NCBI GenBank assembly: GCA_002376965.1
Contig: DFOV01000138.1
Location: 1-7,426, forward strand
From: Gammaproteobacteria bacterium UBA3532
GTDB lineage: Bacteria; Pseudomonadota; Gammaproteobacteria; Enterobacterales; UBA3532
Direction of reading: 5' to 3'
Length of the DNA stretch: 7,426 bases
Shown here: positions 1 through 7,172 of the stretch, piece by piece
Numbering within the stretch: position 1 is the stretch's first letter
How the letters are laid out: the number at the start of each line of letters is the position of its first letter
Program-made: the position numbers and the translations under genes
The notes under the pieces: generated by a model
Seen by the model: the letters and a program-made list of their open reading frames with translations, nothing else
Database searches by the model: none
What the model was told of the DNA's origin: nothing

Positions 1-2732
1 TCTTCGCAGGAAGAACCAAGCCACCTTGGTAAATTTTCATCGAGATAGTCAACAGCACTGGCCAATATTTCCTGCGAAGACTTCTCAAATACACTCTGTT
101 TTATACGTAGATTCTTGCAATAATCTTCTAGTGGGGCAGCAACTTTAGCTACAGGTGTAATACCTGCCATATGTGCAGAGCCCTTCAGCGTGTGCAAGGC
201 GCAAAGCAATGCTTCCGTTGGAACCATAGGGTCTGCATGTTTAGCCACTTCAAGGAAGTGACGGATCGTCATGATGTGGTTAGTCGCCTCGTTATTAAAA
301 ATTTCGAGGAGCACGTCATCAGAGTCGTCCCCTTCATCCTCGCTTGAAGAATCGACTTCCGGTGATTGCGTAGGCTCAGATGGCTCAGTAAAGTCAGTGA
401 TAGTTCCTGAGGACATAAACTCTGATGCCTGATTTGCATCGTCTTCAGGCAATGCCTCCATTTCCACCAGCGTAATTGGCCCATCGGAAATGGCATTACC
501 TTTACTTAATGCATCAGCACATTCGATGAGTGGCGACAAGTCAAGGGTATGCGGATGGCGGTGAGTAAAGTCATCGATTAGTCTTGGCAATACCTCTCGC
601 GCTTTTTCGATTACCTTCACTAATGATGTATTCGGTGCAATCGTTTTATCGATAATACGATTAAGTAGATTTTCTACAGCCCAAGCCAGTTCACCCACGT
701 GAACAGCTCCTACAAGACGACCACTGCCTTTCAAAGTATGATAGGAGCGGCGGAAGGTTTTTAGACTTTCAGCATCATTAACATCTGCGCACCATCGAGG
801 TTGAAGTTCGTTTATAACACCTAGTTCTTCTTGCGCTTCTTCGATGAATATTTCGACAACTTCATCGTCAACTAACTCATTGTCAGCGACATACACAGGT
901 GATGCAGGTTTAACTTCATCCGTGCTGATAGCAGCGTCGAGTTCATTACTTTGGGTAAGTCGTTCTTCTTGCTCAACTTCGTCGGCTTCAGCCACGCTTT
1001 CAACAAGCGGTTCATCTTTGGCAAAGGCATCATTTAGTTGTTGAATACTCTCATCTACAGCATCTAAAACAAGATCCGGCCCAATTCCGCCATCTTCCAC
1101 ACTTTCAAGATAATATTCAATGCCCGTGATCGCATCAGCTAAGGCATCAACATCACTGTGCTCTGGAACGACACGGCGCTCAATCCAATTATTGGTAACA
1201 AAACGCGAACAGACGTTTAGAGCATGGCTAGGACGCTCCAACTCAGTAACATTTAAGCAGTGACTCACCTCAGCAATTAACCTGGGAACAGCCTCGACCA
1301 AGTCAAAATTCCAAGCAGAGGCCATAAACTCAACAATGGCATCCTTAGCTTTTTGCAGGTTGAGCCTCGCCTCTTTAATTAGCGCAATTTTAGCTTCTCT
1401 AAATTCTGCACTTTGCCCTTGAATGGCAGGAGACATTTCTCCTTCTTCGCCAGCTCCAATAGCCGCTGGCGTATCATTATCCAGTGAGCTCAGGCCCGAT
1501 AACGTTGCTTCAACAAAAAGCAGGGCACCAGCCACCTCCATAACGATGCCATCATCAACTTTCTCATGGGCATTTAATGCCTTATTGAGCAAATCTACTT
1601 GCTGCTTGATAACATCCCGTGGCGCACCCAATCCAAGCATAGCGAGAGTATCAGCCACTCGTCTTAGTGCTGGTACTACTTCCTCTAGCAGATCCGCTTC
1701 CCCGCTTTGGTTGCGTACAAAGATATCTAAATTATCTTTAATTGACGCCAGCTCATCCTGTAAAGCCACCACAACAGTCTTAATAACCTGGGTATCAGGG
1801 CCTGACATATGAGAGCGCTGCTCTTCGAGATCTTCTTGTTTGGGTAGAGAGTCCTCAAGACCAAACTCTACCTTAACTTTCTGGACAGACTCGGCGGTAC
1901 AACTTGTTTGAGCAACTTGGTAAAGCAGGTTTTTAATCAGCTCATTATGATTAACTTCCGTCAATGCAGCTTGACCTACCTCTGCAACCCGTTTGATTTC
2001 ACGGTCAAGCTGCCCAAGAAGCGCTCTAACCGTCGCAGATCCCTGGCTTTGCTCTTCCATAACCAGATCAATAAACGCTTCGCCTACAAACCAAAGCTTA
2101 TAGGCGGGCTGGTCTGAAGTAAGCGTTGCCATGTAATTGACAACTTTCTTGATGTGCTCAATAGCTTGACTGGTATTTACATTGCGGAAAATAGCCAGCA
2201 GAGCTTTCTGGTAGTGATGCCGTAGCTTTTTAGCCTTATTTAGTAATTGCTCTTCGCTTAATTCTACAGACTGCTGCCCTTCTCTTTTAGGCAGCTCTAT
2301 ATCGAGATTCGGAGTAAAAATTGCGCTTTCGGTGAGTAAGTTCTCTCCTCTTGCAGCCCGCAAATCATTGAGTAGAGGTAATAATACTAGAGGAGCATCC
2401 TGTTGCCCCGAGCTGACTCGTTCCATATAGGTTGGCAGCTGAAGTATCGCACGCATTAACACTTCATAGGCATCATCTTTATGTGCGACTTTTTCTTTCA
2501 AAAGCGCAGAAGTAAGGTGTTCCATCTCCTCAGAAAGAAGAGCAGCTCCATAAAACTCAAGAATTTGTAAGGTTCCGCGAACCTGATGTAAGCATGTAGC
2601 ACAGGTCTGGAGACGAGTGATATCATCGGGATCAGCTACATACGCTTCCAATGATTGCTTGGCTTGCTCTAGCGTGGTGTCAACTTCTTCTTTGACCCAT
2701 CGCAGGGCTAGTTGATCATAATTATCTGCCAT
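1..2732 (-). CDS. chpA: ChpA, Pil-Chp hybrid CheA-type kinase, N-terminal 910 residues (partial)
   Basis: Inner hub kinase of the Pil-Chp pathway, which passes phosphoryl groups from an ATP-binding core to PilG and PilH. The frame is open without a stop from the ATG at 2732 to the window edge, so only the N-terminal phosphotransfer part is present; kinase core, CheW-like and receiver domains would lie beyond position 1. Three Hpt boxes are visible: H49 in LHQVRGTLQ, H665 in YHTLKGSGR and H847 in LHTLKGSAH. Residues about 160-550 are helical and Hpt-like but lack an HTLKGS box. Acidic Ser/Glu/Asp-rich linkers lie at about 553-625 and 755-806. The N-terminus (QILEFYGAALLSEEMEHL, LLPLLNDLRAARGE) closely resembles what I recall of Pseudomonas ChpA, about 2,480 residues long. 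The start has an AGGA ribosome site at 2742-2745, nine bases upstream; an in-frame TAG at 2748-2750 limits extension, although a TTG at 2741 is possible. It lies 25 bp after pilK. Confidence 0.95.
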   Translation of the reverse strand, partial: MADNYDQLALRWVKEEVDTTLEQAKQSLEAYVADPDDITRLQTCATCLHQVRGTLQILEFYGAALLSEEMEHLTSALLKEKVAHKDDAYEVLMRAILQLPTYMERVSSGQQDAPLVLLPLLNDLRAARGENLLTESAIFTPNLDIELPKREGQQSVELSEEQLLNKAKKLRHHYQKALLAIFRNVNTSQAIEHIKKVVNYMATLTSDQPAYKLWFVGEAFIDLVMEEQSQGSATVRALLGQLDREIKRVAEVGQAALTEVNHNELIKNLLYQVAQTSCTAESVQKVKVEFGLEDSLPKQEDLEEQRSHMSGPDTQVIKTVVVALQDELASIKDNLDIFVRNQSGEADLLEEVVPALRRVADTLAMLGLGAPRDVIKQQVDLLNKALNAHEKVDDGIVMEVAGALLFVEATLSGLSSLDNDTPAAIGAGEEGEMSPAIQGQSAEFREAKIALIKEARLNLQKAKDAIVEFMASAWNFDLVEAVPRLIAEVSHCLNVTELERPSHALNVCSRFVTNNWIERRVVPEHSDVDALADAITGIEYYLESVEDGGIGPDLVLDAVDESIQQLNDAFAKDEPLVESVAEADEVEQEERLTQSNELDAAISTDEVKPASPVYVADNELVDDEVVEIFIEEAQEELGVINELQPRWCADVNDAESLKTFRRSYHTLKGSGRLVGAVHVGELAWAVENLLNRIIDKTIAPNTSLVKVIEKAREVLPRLIDDFTHRHPHTLDLSPLIECADALSKGNAISDGPITLVEMEALPEDDANQASEFMSSGTITDFTEPSEPTQSPEVDSSSEDEGDDSDDVLLEIFNNEATNHIMTIRHFLEVAKHADPMVPTEALLCALHTLKGSAHMAGITPVAKVAAPLEDYCKNLRIKQSVFEKSSQEILASAVDYLDENLPRWLGSSCE

Positions 2733-2757
2733 GCGCTTCAATCCTACCTATTGCATT

Positions 2758-3612
2758 TCATGTTTGACTCACATATGCCAGACATGATGGGTTCATCACT
2801 CTTGTTACATTTTCATTGTGCCAGTCAATAACTTCACCCGGACCTATCACCAATAAGCCTCCCGGTTTCAGGCATCGAACAAAGTGGTTCATGACACCTT
2901 TTCGCTGCTCCGGTGATATATAAATCAGCATATTCTGACAATAAATAAGATCGTAGGTCTGCCTTACTAGTGCCGTAGGTTCGAGTATATTTCCTTGAAC
3001 AAACCTGATTCGTTGTCTAATGTCCGATTTAAATTGGAGCTTGTTATTATCTATTTTATCCAGGCATTTCTTACGCCAGGTTTCAGGAATATCTTTAAGC
3101 TTTTGCTCCGGATACATTCCTTTTCTGGCATAGCCTAGTGCACTGTAACTAATATCTGTAGCGGTAATACCATAATAAAACCGAGGACTTAGACTACGCT
3201 GTTGTTCAAACAGTATTGATAACGAGTATGGCTCTTCCCCTGTAGCACAGCCAACGCTCCAGGTTTCGAAAATCATTCTCTCTGCCATATCTCGACGCTT
3301 ATTTCTGACGAACTCCTCGACCAGAGTCATCGACTCACGATGGCGGAAAAAACGCGTATCATTGATAGTCAGCAAATCCACCAAGTGAACCCACTCCAAA
3401 CTACCAAATCGTCCTTCTTGTAGCCCGTAATAATAGTCGTCGTAATCGTTACAGCTTAGCTCTCGTACCCTCTTAGCGATGCAGGTTTGAAGATAAAACT
3501 TGCGCTGCCACGATATCCATACTGCCGCTTCGTCTTGTAAAAGCCGCCGCCAGAGCTCGAACTGTGTCTCGCTCATCTCTGGCAGTTGCTTAAATAATGG
3601 TGCGACGTCCAC
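2758..3612 (-). CDS. pilK: PilK, CheR-family chemoreceptor glutamate methyltransferase
   Basis: Cytoplasmic enzyme that transfers methyl groups from S-adenosylmethionine to glutamates of a chemoreceptor, here presumably PilJ. The 284 residues match the usual CheR length. A helical N-terminal CheR domain covers about 15-75, followed by NDTRFFRH (84-91), the SAM-binding loop GCATGEEPYS (121-130), the acidic TDIS (152-155), and CQNMLIYI (225-232) with PGGLLVIGPGE (250-260) near the end. The family usually shows CRN where this has CQN. The start is GTG: an in-frame TAA lies only two codons upstream (3616-3618), so nothing longer is possible. The ribosome site is weak (AAGAG about 8 bases away, a better GGGAG 15 bases away). 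An internal ATG at codon 13 (3576) is the alternative but has no well-spaced ribosome site. The gene lies 25 bp after pilJ and 25 bp before chpA, so coupled translation is plausible. Confidence 0.93.
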   Translation of the reverse strand: MDVAPLFKQLPEMSETQFELWRRLLQDEAAVWISWQRKFYLQTCIAKRVRELSCNDYDDYYYGLQEGRFGSLEWVHLVDLLTINDTRFFRHRESMTLVEEFVRNKRRDMAERMIFETWSVGCATGEEPYSLSILFEQQRSLSPRFYYGITATDISYSALGYARKGMYPEQKLKDIPETWRKKCLDKIDNNKLQFKSDIRQRIRFVQGNILEPTALVRQTYDLIYCQNMLIYISPEQRKGVMNHFVRCLKPGGLLVIGPGEVIDWHNENVTRVMNPSCLAYVSQT

Positions 3613-3637
3613 GGTTTACGCTCTTAGCTCCCTTAGC

Positions 3638-5701
3638 TTATTCAGGAAGCTTAAAGCCGGAAGTTGAGTCGCGAAGCTCTTCGGTCAACCGAACAAGCTT
3701 ACCGATAGAGTTTTCCGTGTTCTGCGTACCAGAAGACGTCTGCGTGGTGATTTCCTGGATGACGTTCATCGTGTTGGAAATATGCCCAGCAGATGCGGCC
3801 TGCTGTTTCGCTGCGTTAGATATGTTCTGGATCAGGTCGGCAAGGTGATGCGATACATTTTCGATTTCTTCAAGTGCTACACCTGCGTCCTGTGCCAGTC
3901 TAGCCCCACTCACCACCTCTGCAGTACTTTGTTCCATCGAGATAACCGCTTCGTTGGTATCGGTTTGGATGGTTTTTACCAGAGCTTCAATCTGCTTGGT
4001 TGCGTTACTGGAACGCTCTGCCAGTCGCTGTACCTCATCCGCAACCACCGCGAAACCACGTCCGGCTTCACCGGCCATCGCGGCTTGGATTGCTGCGTTA
4101 AGTGCAAGAATGTTTGTTTGGTCTGCGATGTCGTTGATCAAAGATACGATATCACCGATTTCCTGCGAGCTTTCGCCCAAGCGTTTGATACGTTTCGATG
4201 TTTCTTGAATGTGCTCACGAATGTTATCCATGCCGGTGATGGTGTTACTTACAACATCGGCACCTTTCTTGGAGATTTCCACCGATTTTTGTGCAACCGT
4301 AGCAGACTCAGCGGCGTTTGCGGATACCTGCTCGATAGACACGGCCATTTCATTGATCGCCGCAGATGCCCCAGCAATCTCTTGAGCCTGATGCTCTGCA
4401 GCTTGAGTTAGTTGCTTCGCCGTTTTAAGTGTTTCATCCGTTGCGTCTGCAACCCTGGTCACGGTGTCGTTTATCGTTGAAACCACTGTGCGCAAAGCTT
4501 CGATAGTGTAGTTAACCGAGTCGGCTATCGCCCCTGTGAAGTCTTCGGTTACTGTCGCAGTCACAGTTAAGTCACCATCAGATAAAGGGTCCATCTCATT
4601 CAGCAGTCGCATGATGGCTTCTTGGTTTTCTTTATTCGCTTCGGCTTCTCGGTCTAAGCGGATACGCGTTTCTTCCAATCGACGTTTGTTTTCAGCTCGA
4701 ATACCAATAACCAGCAGGAACATGCACAATGCAGAAATTGACCCAGCAACGATATTAACTGTAGCACCGCCCCAAACTCGTGTCAGAGGAGCGCTGTTGA
4801 AGGCCTCTACCAACTTCTCAGTGGCTTGAAGCAGTCGACGAGTATCAACGAATATGTTTTCAGACGCTGAACGAATCTCGCGCAGGTCTTCAGAGATATT
4901 CGAGATGAAATCCACCTTGGATTTCAACTGTGAAAACAGCTTATCAATTTCTACCAATGTTGCTTTGGCACGCGTATCACGCACAGCGCTGATTCCCTGC
5001 TCGGCATCACCTTCAAGCATGCCTTTTAACACACGGTCAAAGGTTTTGGCATTAACAATGAGCAAGTCCCTAGCGGCAGATGCAGCATCTCCGCCCTCAA
5101 CGATTTTCTGAACATTACCAAGCATACGCTCCGCGAACAATACCTGGTTTGTCGCATCACGAACTTCAGAAGCAGTGCCACCAGCACTTAGCAGGCGCTT
5201 AGCTACCAGCTCGTAGCGCTCCTGAATTTCAGGAATAAGGGTGGCCATTTCTTGTTCGGTCTTAGACAGCTGAGCGATCGTTTCCGCCTGGAGCAGAATT
5301 TTATCAGCCTCATGCTTAACCTTTACCCAAATGGCATCGGTTTTCTTAATATGCTGATTGATAGCTTCATCGTTAGGCGTCGGCAGATCCTGATCCGAGC
5401 CTTTGCTGATTCGACGCCATTGAGCATCAAAATTATCCTTAGCGATACGGAGGTCGTTATAAGCTTCTTCGTTCCCTGCTGCTGCCTCTGGTGCATTTTT
5501 CGCAATCCGCTGCGAAAGTACCCGTAGTTCACCGGATATGTTTACATACTGACGGTCGTGCTCCCCTTCCGTGCTCCCCGCCCAAATATTGGCGAGTAAC
5601 GCGAAAACTGATAAGAAGGTGATAACACCTAACTTTGGGAGCCAACTGATGAGGGCGCCACTAAATGCGCTTGTTTTAGGAGTAGTAGCTGAAGTACTCA
5701 T
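3638..5701 (-). CDS. pilJ: PilJ, methyl-accepting chemoreceptor of the type IV pilus pathway
   Basis: Inner-membrane receptor of the Pil-Chp pathway; in Pseudomonas it contacts pilin and drives ChpA. It has 687 residues. Transmembrane helix 1 is at about 18-41 and helix 2 at about 312-334, enclosing a helical periplasmic region with two related modules: one around 55-95 containing [12 protein letters not shown], one around 165-230 containing the similar [19 protein letters not shown]-like segment (about 366-410) follows, then a long coiled-coil signalling domain. The hairpin tip is at about 523-560 ([33 protein letters not shown], given here in two parts: [15 protein letters not shown] and [18 protein letters not shown]). 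Candidate methylation pairs are Q440-E441 and Q633-Q634, by the Glx-Glx pattern. The protein ends SGFKLPE, as I recall for Pseudomonas PilJ, with no NWETF-type CheR-docking tail. A clear ribosome site, AGGGG at 5708-5712, sits 6 bases before the ATG. Confidence 0.96.
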   Translation of the reverse strand: MSTSATTPKTSAFSGALISWLPKLGVITFLSVFALLANIWAGSTEGEHDRQYVNISGELRVLSQRIAKNAPEAAAGNEEAYNDLRIAKDNFDAQWRRISKGSDQDLPTPNDEAINQHIKKTDAIWVKVKHEADKILLQAETIAQLSKTEQEMATLIPEIQERYELVAKRLLSAGGTASEVRDATNQVLFAERMLGNVQKIVEGGDAASAARDLLIVNAKTFDRVLKGMLEGDAEQGISAVRDTRAKATLVEIDKLFSQLKSKVDFISNISEDLREIRSASENIFVDTRRLLQATEKLVEAFNSAPLTRVWGGATVNIVAGSISALCMFLLVIGIRAENKRRLEETRIRLDREAEANKENQEAIMRLLNEMDPLSDGDLTVTATVTEDFTGAIADSVNYTIEALRTVVSTINDTVTRVADATDETLKTAKQLTQAAEHQAQEIAGASAAINEMAVSIEQVSANAAESATVAQKSVEISKKGADVVSNTITGMDNIREHIQETSKRIKRLGESSQEIGDIVSLINDIADQTNILALNAAIQAAMAGEAGRGFAVVADEVQRLAERSSNATKQIEALVKTIQTDTNEAVISMEQSTAEVVSGARLAQDAGVALEEIENVSHHLADLIQNISNAAKQQAASAGHISNTMNVIQEITTQTSSGTQNTENSIGKLVRLTEELRDSTSGFKLPE

Positions 5702-5735
5702 AAAGATCCCCTGGCCTTTGGTCTTATTGGATTAA

Positions 5736-5757
5736 ATTATATTAAATAGCTAGCTAT
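5736..5757 (-). promoter_or_regulatory. Possible internal promoter and operator before pilJ
   Basis: Reading the minus strand, a perfect TATAAT (5741-5736) lies in the 75-bp pilI-pilJ gap, with a perfect 12-bp palindrome ATAGCTAGCTAT (5757-5746) four bases upstream of it. No good -35 hexamer is found at 16-18 bp spacing (the bases there read GTACCT, CGTACC or TCGTAC), so unaided sigma-70 use is doubtful. A regulator bound at the palindrome could help or block polymerase. The flanks are very AT-rich, so a chance TATAAT is quite possible. Confidence 0.25.
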
Positions 5758-5776
5758 AGGTACGAGCTGTTAAACG

Positions 5777-6319
5777 CTAGACCGCCACCTGAATAAACAT
5801 GGCATCTTTTGCAAGCTCATACAGGCTAAACACGGTCCAGTTCTCACCATCTCTGGAGAACCCCCCTTTCACATAGGATTGAACATTTTTCTCGACCTCC
5901 AACTCTTTTACTCGTTGCTCATGCTCGAAATGTTGCAATCCCAACACTTCCTCAACGATAACACCGCTGTATACTCCATCATGATTCATGACCAACACAC
6001 GGGATCGCTTATTCGTTTTAATCGGTTCACCACCCAAAAACTGGGACAAATCGGTGACAGGCAGCAATGTCCCCCGAACATTTGAGATGCCTCTAAACCA
6101 ATTTTTTACACCGGGAACCTTTTTCACTTCTGGGATATGCAGTATTTCTGCAACTTCGTTTAGAGGTACGACATAACGCTGGGTGTTCAAAAGAAAGCCA
6201 ACCCCTGTCCAAAGTCGCCTAACTTCATCGAGACTAGGCAGGGGCGCCGCATTAACACGCGTGCGCTTTTCAATATCCAGCAATACCGCAAAAGGGTCGG
6301 TTGATTGATTTGCTGCCAT
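5777..6319 (-). CDS. pilI: PilI, CheW-like adaptor of the Pil-Chp pathway
   Basis: Cytoplasmic scaffold that couples the PilJ receptor tip to the ChpA kinase. The 180 residues consist of an N-terminal extension of about 37 residues (DPFAVLLDIEKRTR, LPSLDEVRRLWTGVGF) that is usual for PilI, followed by one CheW beta-barrel domain to about 175. The diagnostic segment is ISNVRGTLLPVTDLSQFLG (78-96), equivalent to the INLRG...LPV.DL segment of CheW and including the R82-G83 pair used for receptor contact. No kinase or receiver domain is attached. The ATG has a ribosome site (GAGG, 6325-6328) five bases upstream, and an in-frame TAA further up with no ATG between, so the start is secure. It is 59 bp from pilH and 75 bp from pilJ. 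Confidence 0.94.
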   Translation of the reverse strand: MAANQSTDPFAVLLDIEKRTRVNAAPLPSLDEVRRLWTGVGFLLNTQRYVVPLNEVAEILHIPEVKKVPGVKNWFRGISNVRGTLLPVTDLSQFLGGEPIKTNKRSRVLVMNHDGVYSGVIVEEVLGLQHFEHEQRVKELEVEKNVQSYVKGGFSRDGENWTVFSLYELAKDAMFIQVAV

Positions 6320-6378
6320 GACTACCTCATCTTCACCATTGATTTACGCCACATATAAAATGCAGCGCTACAAGCTGA

Positions 6379-6741
6379 CTACCCCAGAACCGAGTCAACT
6401 GCTTTCATAAGCTCTGCTTCGCTAACAGGCTTGGTCACATAATCATTTGCACCTTGCTTCATTCCCCACATACGATCAGTCGCCTGATCCTTAGTGGTGA
6501 CAATAATCACTGGAATGTGGGAGGTGGTTGAATCTTTCTTAAGCTGTCGCGTTGCCTGAAACCCATTTAATCCAGGCATGACCACATCCATTAATACCAA
6601 GTCAGGCAGCACTTCTTTCGCTTTAGCGACTCCATCCTGTCCATTACTGGCGCACTCTACTGTATGGCCGTTTTTCTGCAAGAGCTCCGTTAAGATATGG
6701 GTTTCAGTGGGTGAATCGTCTACTATAAGTACTTTAGCCAT
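6379..6741 (-). CDS. pilH: PilH, single-domain CheY-like response regulator
   Basis: Receiver-only response regulator. In Pseudomonas PilH works against PilG, favouring retraction or acting as a phosphate sink. The 120 residues are one receiver domain with all key positions present: acidic pair D8-D9, phospho-acceptor D52 in LMDVVMPGLNG, T82-T83 in IIVTTKD and K104 in YVTKPVS. No output domain is attached. The identity is supported by place, second after pilG in the operon, and by wording such as MAKVLIVDDSPTETHILTELL and KQGANDYVTKPV that is characteristic of PilH. The start ATG follows a GGAG (6752-6755) ten bases upstream, slightly long spacing. A small hairpin lies just upstream, between it and pilG. 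Confidence 0.94.
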   Translation of the reverse strand: MAKVLIVDDSPTETHILTELLQKNGHTVECASNGQDGVAKAKEVLPDLVLMDVVMPGLNGFQATRQLKKDSTTSHIPVIIVTTKDQATDRMWGMKQGANDYVTKPVSEAELMKAVDSVLG

Positions 6742-6758
6742 AAGTTAACATCTCCACG

Positions 6759-6771
6759 GGCGGTAACCGCC
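6759..6771 (-). other. GC-rich inverted repeat in the pilG-pilH gap
   Basis: The minus strand reads GGCGGTTACCGCC, a perfect 5-bp GC stem with a 3-base loop. It sits 18 bases before the pilH ATG and just upstream of its GGAG ribosome site. In the direction of transcription it is followed by CGTGGAG, not a T run, so it is not an intrinsic terminator of the operon. It is followed by TTTAATTATTT only on the plus strand, where no gene runs. It could stabilise the upstream pilG message or affect pilH translation, or be chance. Confidence 0.35.
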
Positions 6772-6785
6772 TTTAATTATTTAAT

Positions 6786-7172
6786 TCAATCTTTCTTAAG
6801 GTATTCTTGAATCGCGCCCAGTAATTCATCTTTACTGAACGGTTTAGTGAGATACTTGTCAGATCCGACAATCCGCCCTTTCGCTTTGTCAAATAAACCA
6901 TCTTTACTTGAAAGCATAATAACCGGTGTATCTTTGAATGTTTGGTTGTGTTTAATCAGCGCACAGGTTTGATAGCCATCCAAACGGGGCATCATGATAT
7001 CCACAAAAATTATATCTGGCCTGTTATCAGCAATCTTAGCTAACGCGTCGAAACCATCGGTAGCGGTAATCACTTCACAGCCAACCTTTTTAAGAAGGGT
7101 CTCGGCTGTTCTTCTGATAGTCTTACTATCATCAATGACCATCGCTTTGAGGCCTGCATAATTATTGTCCAT
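6786..7172 (-). CDS. pilG: PilG, single-domain CheY-like response regulator
   Basis: Receiver-only response regulator and the first gene of the cluster. In Pseudomonas PilG promotes pilus extension and activates adenylate cyclase CyaB through FimV/FimL. The 128 residues form one receiver domain: acidic pair D14-D15 in MVIDDSKTIRR, phospho-acceptor D58 in FVDIMMPRLDGYQT, S88-S89 in IMLSSKDGLFDKAKG and K110 in YLTKPFSKDEL. The stretch from SKTIRRTAETLLKKVGC to ALIKHN is nearly identical to what I recall of Pseudomonas PilG and separates it from PilH. The ATG has an AGGG ribosome site (7180-7183) seven bases upstream. pilH follows after 44 bp. Any promoter must lie in the 254 bp upstream or beyond the window. 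Confidence 0.96.
   Translation of the reverse strand: MDNNYAGLKAMVIDDSKTIRRTAETLLKKVGCEVITATDGFDALAKIADNRPDIIFVDIMMPRLDGYQTCALIKHNQTFKDTPVIMLSSKDGLFDKAKGRIVGSDKYLTKPFSKDELLGAIQEYLKKD

Noticed and set aside
844..2117. Several plus-strand open frames of 66-129 codons inside chpA, plus one minus-strand frame at 269-496
   Set aside because: They lie wholly inside the continuous chpA frame, read as low-complexity Ser/Thr-rich shadow peptides, and have no recognisable domain.
2732..3612. Possible frameshift or truncation in pilK or chpA
   Set aside because: pilK has all its CheR motifs in one frame, and chpA keeps all three histidine boxes and linkers in one frame from codon 1 to 910.
3782..4411. 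209-codon plus-strand open frame opposite pilJ
   Set aside because: It is antisense to the most conserved part of pilJ. The Cys- and Arg-rich translation is what antisense reading of a coiled-coil gene gives, and no domain is recognisable.
6742..6756. Five-codon mini-frame ATG-TTA-ACT-TAT-GGC-TAA overlapping the pilH start
   Set aside because: Its ATG directly abuts the GGAG, leaving no usable spacing, so translation is unlikely.
6759..6780. Rho-independent terminator
   Set aside because: The hairpin has a T-rich tail only on the plus strand, where no gene is present; in the operon's direction no T run follows.
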